Origin: an uncultured Azospirillum sp.
GTDB lineage: Bacteria; Pseudomonadota; Alphaproteobacteria; Azospirillales; Azospirillaceae
Length of the DNA stretch: 20,150 nucleotides
NCBI RefSeq assembly: GCF_946480385.1
Contig: NZ_CAMLJP010000111.1
Location: 1-20,150, forward strand
Direction of reading: 5' to 3'
Made by a program: the position numbers and the translations under genes. Below the pieces are notes generated by a model. It searched no databases. It was not told the origin of the DNA and was given only the letters and a program-made list of their open reading frames with translations. This document shows positions 7,860 through 13,402 of the stretch, in pieces (within the stretch, counting starts at the first letter, position 1; each line of letters starts with the position of its first letter).

Positions 7860-7926
7860 ATCGTGCCGGAACTTATGCTGCAGTGCAGCGTTGTCGCTGC
7901 AGCCAGGTTCCGGCAACGATTTTTTT
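7860..7926 (+). terminator. Long terminator hairpin between metZ and the phasin gene
   Basis: ATCG-TGCCGGAAC (7860-7872) pairs with GTTCCGGCA-A-CGAT (7907-7920) through 13 bp and one bulged A. An inner stem GCTGCAG/CTGCAGC (7877-7883/7897-7903) sits inside. Six T residues follow at 7921-7926. It has the form of a strong intrinsic terminator for metZ. The T-tract directly abuts the phasin ribosome-binding site (GAGAGGGG), so it may also shape the phasin leader. Confidence 0.85.
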
Positions 7927-7942
7927 GAGAGGGGCGACGCCC

Positions 7943-8458
7943 ATGGCATCACAGAACGCCGGCAACGGCCATCCCACCGACAGGCTTCTTGCGGTGGCGG
8001 GCCAGCTTACCAAGACCGGCCTTCGCAGCAGCGAAATGGGCGTCGCGGCGGCGCAGACCATCGGCTATCGCACGGCGATGATGACGGCGGCGCTGGCGAA
8101 CCCCATCGACTTCGCCAATCCGGAATTCATCCGCATGGGGTCCGAGAAGGTGGAGGCGGCGGTCGAAGCCTTCCATGCGGTCGCCACCGGCATCGGCGAG
8201 TTCGGGCAGGCCTGGATCACCATGATCACCAAGCAGACCCAGGCGGCGGCGGCCACCATCGGCGGGCTTGCCGCCTGCAAGAATCCGGTGGAGATCGTCG
8301 ACGTCCAGCAGCGCCTGCTGGCGGACGCGGTCGATGCCGGCATCCATGCCAACCTGCGCCTGATCGAGGCGACGGCCGCTCTGGCCGCCGCCAGCATGAA
8401 CCCCGCCTACCGCAAGGTGCGCGCCAACGCCCGCCGCCTCGCCCGCGAGCAGGTCTGA
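7943..8458 (+). CDS. Phasin family protein (PHA granule-associated)
   Basis: A 171-residue, mostly alpha-helical, Ala-rich protein. The start is the ATG at 7943, with GAGAGGGG 8 nt upstream. The pattern of amphipathic helices, with AAQTIGYRTAMM (36-47), NPEFIRMGSEKVEAAVEAF (59-77) and a central Gln/Ala-rich segment, resembles phasin domains of Rhodospirillales. Phasins coat polyhydroxyalkanoate granules in the cytoplasm and control granule size and number. The C-terminus is basic (KVRANARRLAREQV). No PHA synthase or depolymerase is adjacent. The terminator-like hairpin just upstream leaves no obvious place for a promoter except within the end of metZ. Family assignment is by pattern; other helical granule or stress proteins are possible. 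It ends 4 bp from the convergent transporter gene. Confidence 0.7.
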   Translation: MASQNAGNGHPTDRLLAVAGQLTKTGLRSSEMGVAAAQTIGYRTAMMTAALANPIDFANPEFIRMGSEKVEAAVEAFHAVATGIGEFGQAWITMITKQTQAAAATIGGLAACKNPVEIVDVQQRLLADAVDAGIHANLRLIEATAALAAASMNPAYRKVRANARRLAREQV

Positions 8459-8462
8459 GCGA

Positions 8463-9422
8463 TCAGACCACCTCCGCCGGAGCAAGGCGGCAGCAGCTGC
8501 CGTCCTGCTCCACCTGGATGGTGGCGTGGCCGATGCCGAAACGATCCTTCAGCACCGACGAGATCTCCAGCAGGAGACCGTCGTCCTGGTTGGTGCCGGG
8601 ACGCACCAGATGGGCGGTCAGCGCGGTTTCCGTCGTGCTGATCGGCCAGATGTGCAGGTCATGCACGTCGGCGACACCGGGCAGTCCGGCGAGATAATCC
8701 TCGACCCCCTCGCGGTCGACGCCGTCGGGCACCGCATCCATCGCCAGCCGCACCGAATCGCGCAGCAGGCCCCAGGTGCCGGCGATGATGACCAGGGCGA
8801 TGACGATGCTGGTCACCGGGTCGAGCCACAGCCAGCCGGTGAAGCGGATCACCAGCGCCGCGACGACGACACCCACTGACACCGCGGTGTCGGCCACCAT
8901 GTGCAGATAGGCGCCGCGCAGGTTGATGTCCTGCTTCTGCCCGCCCATGAACAGCCACGCGGTCCAGGCATTGATGACGATGCCGATCACGGCCACCACC
9001 ATGACCGTCGTCTCCGCCACCGGTTCCGGATCGGCAAGCCGGTTGGCCGCCTCCAGCAGGATGGCGCCGACGGCGATCAGCAGGATCATCGCGTTCAGCA
9101 GCGACGCCAGGATCGAGGCGTTGCCGAAGCCGTAGGTGTAGCGCCCTCGCGGAATCCGCCGGGTCAGCCACGCCGCTCCCCAGGCCAGCAGAAGCCCCAT
9201 CACGTCGCTGAGATTGTGCCCGGCATCGGCGAGCAGTGCCGTGGAGTTGGCGAGCAGCCCATAGACCGCCTCGACGACCACGAACCCGATGTTCAGCAAT
9301 GCCCCCAGCGCGAAGGACCGGTCGTAGCGTGCCGGCCCGTGATGGTGATGGGCGCCGTGGTCGTGCCCGGCATGGTCGTGCCCGGCGTCTGAAGAACCGC
9401 CATGGGAATGGCCGTGCGGCAT
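8463..9422 (-). CDS. Cation diffusion facilitator, zinc-type efflux transporter
   Basis: A 319-residue inner-membrane metal/proton antiporter of the CDF family (ZitB/CzcD-like). The N-terminus is a His-rich metal-binding tail (10 His among residues 3-28). Six transmembrane helices follow. The transport site has one HxxxD in TM2 (His69, Asp73 in ADAGHNLSD) and one in TM5 (His174, Asp178 in HMVADT), the set usually tied to zinc preference. The C-terminal cytosolic domain carries VHDLHIWPIS (253-262) with conserved His residues and ends near a Cys-Cys pair (310-311). The start is the ATG at 9422, with ACGAGG about 10 nt upstream. An ATG six codons earlier lacks a binding site. It exports Zn2+ and perhaps Cd2+ or Co2+ from the cytoplasm. 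It is divergent from the OsmC-type gene and nearly abuts the phasin gene. Confidence 0.92.
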   Translation of the reverse strand: MPHGHSHGGSSDAGHDHAGHDHGAHHHHGPARYDRSFALGALLNIGFVVVEAVYGLLANSTALLADAGHNLSDVMGLLLAWGAAWLTRRIPRGRYTYGFGNASILASLLNAMILLIAVGAILLEAANRLADPEPVAETTVMVVAVIGIVINAWTAWLFMGGQKQDINLRGAYLHMVADTAVSVGVVVAALVIRFTGWLWLDPVTSIVIALVIIAGTWGLLRDSVRLAMDAVPDGVDREGVEDYLAGLPGVADVHDLHIWPISTTETALTAHLVRPGTNQDDGLLLEISSVLKDRFGIGHATIQVEQDGSCCRLAPAEVV

Positions 9423-9484
9423 GGTGGAAGGCCTCGTCATCGCAATACAGATCACAGCACCGCCGACTTTGGGCGTACGGGCGC

Positions 9485-9502
9485 CGCCGGACAAGTCCGG
9501 CG
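9485..9502. repeat. 8-bp perfect inverted repeat in the CDF/OsmC divergent gap
   Basis: CGCCGGAC-AA-GTCCGGCG is a perfect dyad with a 2-bp centre. It lies between the divergent CDF (9422) and OsmC (9593) starts. The short spacer suits a dimeric repressor site better than an RNA hairpin. No regulator can be named. Confidence 0.4.
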
Positions 9503-9592
9503 ATGAAGGCGCTGCGCCCCCTTGCGCCGCCCCGCCGCGGCGCCTAGCTTCGCGCGGTCACTCACGATCAACAGTGAACGAAGGAAATGGTC

Positions 9593-10012
9593 ATGAAGGC
9601 GCGCGTCACTTGGGTGGACGGCAAGATGTTCGTCGGCGAATCCGGCAGCGGCCATGCCGTGGTGATGGACGGCGCCCCGGAATCCGGCGGCCGCAACGCC
9701 GGCATCCGCCCGATGGAGATGCTGCTGATCGGCATGGGCGGCTGCACCTGTTTCGACGTGGTGATGATCCTGGAAAAGGGCCGTCAGCAGATCACCGACT
9801 GCGTCGCCGCCATCGAGGCCGAGCGGGCAGACACCGATCCGAAGGTCTTCACCAAGATCCACGTCCATTTCACCGTGACCGGCCGCAAGCTGGATCCCGC
9901 CAAGGTGGAGCGCGCCATCGCCCTGTCGGCGGAGAAATACTGCTCCGCCTCGATCATGCTGGGGCAGACCGCCACCATCACCCACGACTTCGAGGTGGTC
10001 GAGGCGCCGTAA
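9593..10012 (+). CDS. OsmC family protein
   Basis: A 139-residue OsmC/YhfA-type protein. These small dimeric proteins use a reactive cysteine pair to reduce organic hydroperoxides; some members have other or unknown roles. The family cysteines are visible: Cys51/Cys53 in MGGCTCFDVVMIL and Cys117 in EKYCSASIMLG. The motif RPMEMLLIGMGGC and the C-terminal ITHDFEV also fit. The start is the second of two ATGs (9593), because AAGGA at 9581-9585 gives it a 7-nt spacer, while the ATG at 9587 would sit directly on the binding site. YhfA-like members have no proven peroxidase activity, so the substrate is open. It is transcribed alone, divergent from the zinc transporter. Confidence 0.9.
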   Translation: MKARVTWVDGKMFVGESGSGHAVVMDGAPESGGRNAGIRPMEMLLIGMGGCTCFDVVMILEKGRQQITDCVAAIEAERADTDPKVFTKIHVHFTVTGRKLDPAKVERAIALSAEKYCSASIMLGQTATITHDFEVVEAP

Positions 10013-10056
10013 CTGCGGCGTCCTCGCATCTTTTCAGTTGCATTCATACGCATGAC

Positions 10057-10093
10057 TCGCGAAGGATCGGACAGCATCCCCGACCCTTCGCGA
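10057..10093 (+). terminator. 14-bp hairpin between the OsmC gene and yjbH
   Basis: TCGCGAAGG-A-TCGG (10057-10070) pairs with CCGA-C-CCTTCGCGA (10080-10093), leaving one A/C mismatch and a 9-nt loop. It has no T-tract. Its 3' arm ends 7 nt before the yjbH GTG start, where a ribosome-binding site would lie. It may end the OsmC transcript, or it may be a leader structure that limits yjbH translation. Confidence 0.5.
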
Positions 10094-10100
10094 TCAGCGC

Positions 10101-12173
10101 GTGCGCCTCACCTCACTTCTCGTTCTTCTGGCGGTATCTTCGGCCCCCGCCCTGGCTGATGAGGCGCGATATAGCCTGTCCGACTGGGGCGGGATCGGGC
10201 TGTTGCAGATGCCGAATGCCCGGATGGCGCCGGACGGCTCTATGAGCGGCGGGCTGACCGCGCTCGGCGACCTCCACCGCCACTACACCATATCCGCCCA
10301 GCCGCTGCCCTGGCTGGAGGTCACCGCACGCAACAGTGCCTACCCCGGCTATTACGGCCTCACCGAGCCCGGCCTCGATCTGAAGCTCCGGGTGCGGCGG
10401 GAGGATGAGCGCGGGCCGGCATTGGTGATCGGCGGGCGCGACGTCACCGGGTCGGGGCTGGACCTGCCGGGCAAGGGCCGCTTTGCCGGCGAGTATATCG
10501 CCCTGTCGCGGCGCTGGTGGGATCTGGACCTGACGCTCGGCATGGGGTGGGGCGCGCTGGGAGAGGCCGGGCAGTTGCGCAACCCGCTACACTTCCTGGG
10601 CGGCCGTTTCCGCCGCGACCGCGATCCCTCGGCATGGCCGACCACGCGCGGCCCCCAGGCCTGGTTCACGGGCGAGCGGGTGGCGCTGGTCGGCGGGGTG
10701 GAGTGGCACACGCCGGTCGACGGGCTGAGCCTGAAGCTGGAATCCTCCGGCGACCGCTTCCGCGCCCAGCGGCAGGACGAGCCGGGCTTCGATCCCGGCA
10801 GCCGCTACAGCCTGGGCCTATCCTGGCGCCCGGCATCCTGGGCCGATCTGGGCGCGGCCTACGAGCAGGGCAGACGCTTGATGCTGCGGCTGTCGGTTCG
10901 CTTCGACCCGGCGGTGGACGCCGACCGCCCCAATCGCCCTCCCCCCGGCGTCGGGCCGCGCCCGTCCGCCGGGTCCGCCCTGTCTGCCGATGCCATCGCC
11001 CTGGTGGCGCGCAGCCGCGGCCTGCCGGTCCGCTCCACCCGCATCGAAGGAGAGGTCGCGACCCTGTGGCTCGATCCGGCCGGGAGCGGACGGATGCCGC
11101 TGGCGCGCGAGGTCGGCGACGCCGCCCGCCTGCTGGCCGATCTGGCGCCGCCGCAGGTCGAGCGGTTGCGCGTTGTCACCGGCGCCGGCGGCCTCGACAC
11201 GGTCTCGGTTACCCTGCTGCGCCGCGACCTGGAACGGGCCGCCAATCACCGCGGCAGCGCCGAGGAGATCTGGCGGACAACCCAACTCGCCGCAACGGCG
11301 GCCCCGCCGCCGGACTGGCGCCCCCGGCTCGACCTGTCCACCCGGCTGGTCGCCAGCTTCGATCTGGCGGAATTGGGAACGGCGCTTGCCCAGCGCACCC
11401 ACACCGACGTGATGCTGCGGGCAGAGCCTATGCGCGGGCTGGTGCTGGGCGGCGGGCTGCGCATCAACGCCGCAAGTGATTTGCAATTGCTGGACACCAA
11501 CGCCGTGCCGGCGGCGCAGCCGGTGCGCAGCGACCTCCCGCGCTATGCCGACCGCCCGCTCGCCCTCGACCATGCCTATGCGGCGTGGCTGGCAAAGCCG
11601 GCAGACGGACTGACGACACGGCTGTCCGCCGGCCACTTGGAGGAGATGTACGCGGGTTTTGGCGCCGAGACGCTGTTCCAGCCATTCGCCGCCCGCTGGG
11701 CGCTTGGCCTCGACCTCAATCAGGTCTGGAAGCGGCGGCCGGAAAGCCTGCTGGCCTTCGACCACGGCGATGCCCGCGGCACCGGCCATCTCAGTCTCTA
11801 TTGGGAAAACCCCGGCGCGGACACCACCACCGCGTTGCGGCTGGGCCGCTATCTCGGCGGCGATTGGGGCGGAACGGTGGAGGTGATGCGCCGCTTCGAC
11901 GGCGGCATCGGCCTGACTGCCCATGCCACCTGGACCAAGGGTCCGGACGGCGCCCAGAGCCGTTTCGGCGGGCGAATGGATTGGGGGCTGGCGCTGGTGG
12001 TGCCGATCGCCGCATCGGGATGGCTGCCGGTCGGCGGCACCGTGGAAACGGCGGTCCGCACGCTGGGCCGCGACGCCGGGCAACGTCTGCAGCAACCGCT
12101 GCCGCTCTACGATCTCCGCATGCCGGGAGGCGTCGGCCACCTCACCGGCACATGGTCGAAACTGTTGGACTGA
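10101..12173 (+). CDS. YjbH domain-containing outer-membrane/exopolysaccharide protein
   Basis: A 690-residue secreted protein of the YjbH family. The GTG at 10101 is used because it gives a full signal peptide (residues 1-19, cleavage after ALA before DEARYS), and no other start is available upstream. The mature N-terminus has the family signature: SDWGGIGLLQMPNARMAPDG, then QPLPWLEVTAR and a PGYYG segment. The C-terminal half is rich in alternating hydrophobic and aromatic strands, consistent with a beta barrel. In E. coli, YjbH is a predicted outer-membrane protein of the yjbEFGH exopolysaccharide locus. Length is near the E. coli protein. Here yjbE, yjbF and yjbG are absent. No Shine-Dalgarno is visible, and a long hairpin covers the area just before the start. 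The stop is 2 bp from the stop of the convergent small gene. Confidence 0.87.
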   Translation: MRLTSLLVLLAVSSAPALADEARYSLSDWGGIGLLQMPNARMAPDGSMSGGLTALGDLHRHYTISAQPLPWLEVTARNSAYPGYYGLTEPGLDLKLRVRREDERGPALVIGGRDVTGSGLDLPGKGRFAGEYIALSRRWWDLDLTLGMGWGALGEAGQLRNPLHFLGGRFRRDRDPSAWPTTRGPQAWFTGERVALVGGVEWHTPVDGLSLKLESSGDRFRAQRQDEPGFDPGSRYSLGLSWRPASWADLGAAYEQGRRLMLRLSVRFDPAVDADRPNRPPPGVGPRPSAGSALSADAIALVARSRGLPVRSTRIEGEVATLWLDPAGSGRMPLAREVGDAARLLADLAPPQVERLRVVTGAGGLDTVSVTLLRRDLERAANHRGSAEEIWRTTQLAATAAPPPDWRPRLDLSTRLVASFDLAELGTALAQRTHTDVMLRAEPMRGLVLGGGLRINAASDLQLLDTNAVPAAQPVRSDLPRYADRPLALDHAYAAWLAKPADGLTTRLSAGHLEEMYAGFGAETLFQPFAARWALGLDLNQVWKRRPESLLAFDHGDARGTGHLSLYWENPGADTTTALRLGRYLGGDWGGTVEVMRRFDGGIGLTAHATWTKGPDGAQSRFGGRMDWGLALVVPIAASGWLPVGGTVETAVRTLGRDAGQRLQQPLPLYDLRMPGGVGHLTGTWSKLLD

Positions 12174-12175
12174 CG

Positions 12176-12592
12176 TCAGCGGACCGGGTTGGTGGCCCGG
12201 GTGGTCGAAAGATCGCGGGGGTCGAGGATCACGGTGGTCCACTCGCCCTGCGGGGTCATGGCATTGGCGATGTAGCGCTCGCCCTCCTTGCGGAAGTCGC
12301 GCACCGCCACGAAGCCGGAGGCGCTCAGCTGGTTCAGCAGCGTGGTCTGGCGCAATTCGATCGGCTTCTGCCCAGGACCACGGCGTGCGGCGATGCTGGA
12401 CCCCGTCCGGTCGGAGGAGCCAGCCGACCCCATGGTCGCCGAACGGGACATGTCGCCGCCGGTGCTGCCGGAATAGGCGCCCGAATGGCCTTGGGAACCC
12501 GAATAACTTTGCGAATAGCTCTGTTGCGCCATCGCGGCCGGAGCCACGGCGAGCGATGCGGTGATGGCCGCCAGGAACAATCCGGTCTTCAT
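12176..12592 (-). CDS. Small secreted Ser/Tyr/Gly-rich protein, PepSY-like C-terminus
   Basis: A 138-residue predicted periplasmic or secreted protein. The start is the ATG at 12592, with AGAGG 5 nt upstream. A GTG two codons earlier lies on top of that site. It has a clear signal peptide (1-22, cleavage at AMA/QQ). A low-complexity linker (23-65) is rich in Ser, Tyr, Gln and Gly, with SYSQSYSGSQ-type repeats. A compact C-terminal domain (78-138) has the helix-strand-strand pattern of PepSY-like domains: LLNQLSASGFVAVRDFRKEG, then RYIANAMTPQGEWTTVILDP. Such domains are often inhibitory or sensory envelope modules, but no function is proven. It is convergent with yjbH, with the two stops inside TGACGTCA. 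I do not recognise the full protein, and the PepSY comparison is pattern-based. Confidence 0.75.
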   Translation of the reverse strand: MKTGLFLAAITASLAVAPAAMAQQSYSQSYSGSQGHSGAYSGSTGGDMSRSATMGSAGSSDRTGSSIAARRGPGQKPIELRQTTLLNQLSASGFVAVRDFRKEGERYIANAMTPQGEWTTVILDPRDLSTTRATNPVR

Positions 12593-12934
12593 CTTCACCT
12601 CTCTGGTTGTCTGCCTCTATGGCCGGCAAACGCCGGGCCTCAAGATCCTGCAAACACCCCAACCGGCACCTTGTTGCATAAATGTCAGTCCGCACCCGCC
12701 GCACGGCGGTCCGATGCTCCGGTCGATCAGGAACCGGGAACATCGCGCTCACGACAGTGTTCTGGTCTTCGAATGCCGCCGCACCGGCTGTGCTTACCGT
12801 CACCTTGGCCCGACTTGCCAGCGAGGCAGTTTCCATGTGACGGAGACAACGGGACGGCGGGTGCGGCCACGACTTGTCTCATGCGTGACGCCGGCAGTCC
12901 TTGGTGACTATTCGGCCGAGCGAGGGAGGGTATG
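12593..12934. other. Gene-poor divergent gap
   Basis: This is the 342-bp space between the divergent secreted-protein gene and the DUF1328 gene. It contains a GGAAC-N16-TGTT element (12737-12761) and a CCGGC/GCCGG mini-hairpin near 12622-12635. An open frame crosses it on the plus strand to 12935, but it has no start with a binding site and an odd Cys/Arg/Pro-rich composition. I do not call it a gene. Confidence 0.6.
12737..12761 (+). promoter_or_regulatory. EcfG-type promoter-like element upstream of the DUF1328 gene
   Basis: GGAAC (12737-12741), 16 bp, then TGTT (12758-12761). This matches 8 of 9 positions of the alphaproteobacterial general-stress consensus GGAAC-N16/17-CGTT. The start would be about 165 nt before the DUF1328 ATG, which is a long leader. 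By rough count about one such match is expected by chance in a 20-kb window, so this is tentative. Confidence 0.3.
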
Positions 12935-13099
12935 ATGCTCTATTGGGCTCTTGTTTTCTTCGTCATCGCGCTGATCGCTGGTGCGCTCGGGTTCGGCGGA
13001 ATCGCGTCGGCCAGTTCCGGCATCGCGCAGATCCTGTTCTTCCTGTTCCTGATCCTGTTCGCCATCAGCCTGATCATGGGGCTGGTGCGGCGACGGTAG
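12935..13099 (+). CDS. DUF1328 small membrane protein (YtjA-like)
   Basis: A 54-residue inner-membrane protein: MLYWALVFF, then a first helix (about 3-20), the conserved [17 protein letters not shown] turn, a second helix (about 30-50) and a basic end (VRRR). This is the DUF1328/YtjA pattern and the usual length. The start is the second of two adjacent ATGs (12935), because GGAGG at 12925-12929 is then 5 nt away. The binding site GAGGGAGGG is unusually strong, suggesting high expression. The function of the family is unknown. In many Proteobacteria these genes sit near stress-response genes, and here a stress-type promoter element and an ECF sigma gene are nearby, which is context only. It is too short for most gene finders' length filters. 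Confidence 0.9.
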   Translation: MLYWALVFFVIALIAGALGFGGIASASSGIAQILFFLFLILFAISLIMGLVRRR

Positions 13100-13165
13100 A
13101 CGGAAGGTCATCCGGCCGGGCGGTCGGCCCATGGGAGTCTCCGCCGGGATCTTTCCCGACGCGAA

Positions 13166-13190
13166 GGAACCATCGGCGGCTTGCCCGGTT
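13166..13190 (+). promoter_or_regulatory. EcfG-type promoter candidate for the small RNA
   Basis: GGAAC (13166-13170), exactly 16 bp, then GGTT (13187-13190): 8 of 9 consensus positions of GGAAC-N16/17-CGTT. The predicted start near 13197 is directly before a hairpin and about 120 bp ahead of a strong plus-strand terminator, although no plus-strand protein gene follows. A sigma-70 reading (TTGACT at 13189-13194) lacks a good -10. Confidence 0.4.
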
Positions 13191-13196
13191 GACTAC

Positions 13197-13319
13197 GGTA
13201 TCTCCTGACGCTGCAACACTCTCTCCTCCAGAGGTGACGTCAGGGCCGGCGAGCCCAGGCGGCGCTTCGATTGTCCCCGCCTCCGGCGGCGTCCCAAGCG
13301 GGCGCCGCCATTCTTTTTT
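13197..13319 (+). ncRNA. Candidate small RNA with a CUCCUCC loop
   Basis: A stretch of about 123 nt bounded by a promoter-like element and an intrinsic terminator, with no coding potential seen. The first stem is CCTGACG (13204-13210) with CGTCAGG (13238-13244). Inside it a CTCT/AGAG stem (13219-13222/13230-13233) presents a 7-nt loop CTCCTCC, complementary to a Shine-Dalgarno core. A GGGC/GCCC stem follows (13243-13246/13253-13256, sharing two bases), then the terminator stem. C-rich loops are a known feature of alphaproteobacterial trans-acting sRNAs that block ribosome-binding sites, including the stress-controlled GsrN of Caulobacter. The alternative is the 3'UTR of the DUF1328 transcript, which could also release such an RNA. 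No family match could be tested. Confidence 0.42.
13285..13319 (+). terminator. Strong intrinsic terminator, plus strand
   Basis: A 10-bp stem from GGCGGCGTCC (13285-13294) and GGGCGCCGCC (13300-13309), with one G-T wobble and loop CAAGC, is followed by ATTCTTTTTT. The T-tract exists only in the plus direction. The nearest upstream plus-strand gene (DUF1328) ends 186 bp earlier. Confidence 0.88.
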
Positions 13320-13336
13320 CCATCATGTATTTGCAT

Positions 13337-13371
13337 ATAAAAACGGGGCACCCGGCGAGCGGACACCCCGT
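13337..13371 (-). terminator. Terminator of the ECF sigma gene
   Basis: Read on the minus strand, ACGGGG (13371-13366) pairs with CCCCGT (13348-13343) and is followed by TTTTATAT. It begins 32 bp after the sigma-factor stop. It lies back to back with the plus-strand terminator, 18 bp away, so two separate transcripts converge here. Confidence 0.75.
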
Positions 13372-13402
13372 GAAATCCGTCATGTCTTCAAAAGCCGCCG
13401 AC

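Noticed and set aside
12171..12178. TGACGTCA palindrome
   Set aside because: It is formed by the TGA stops of two convergent genes 2 bp apart. An operator is unlikely at a convergent 3' junction.
10818..12836. A 672-codon minus-strand open frame across yjbH
   Set aside because: It is antisense to a clear YjbH protein, rich in Arg/Gln/Gly/His as expected of GC-rich shadow frames, and has no recognisable domain.
12561..12935. A 124-codon plus-strand frame before the DUF1328 gene
   Set aside because: It overlaps the secreted-protein start on the other strand, has no binding site, and shows Cys/Arg/Pro-rich sequence with no domain.
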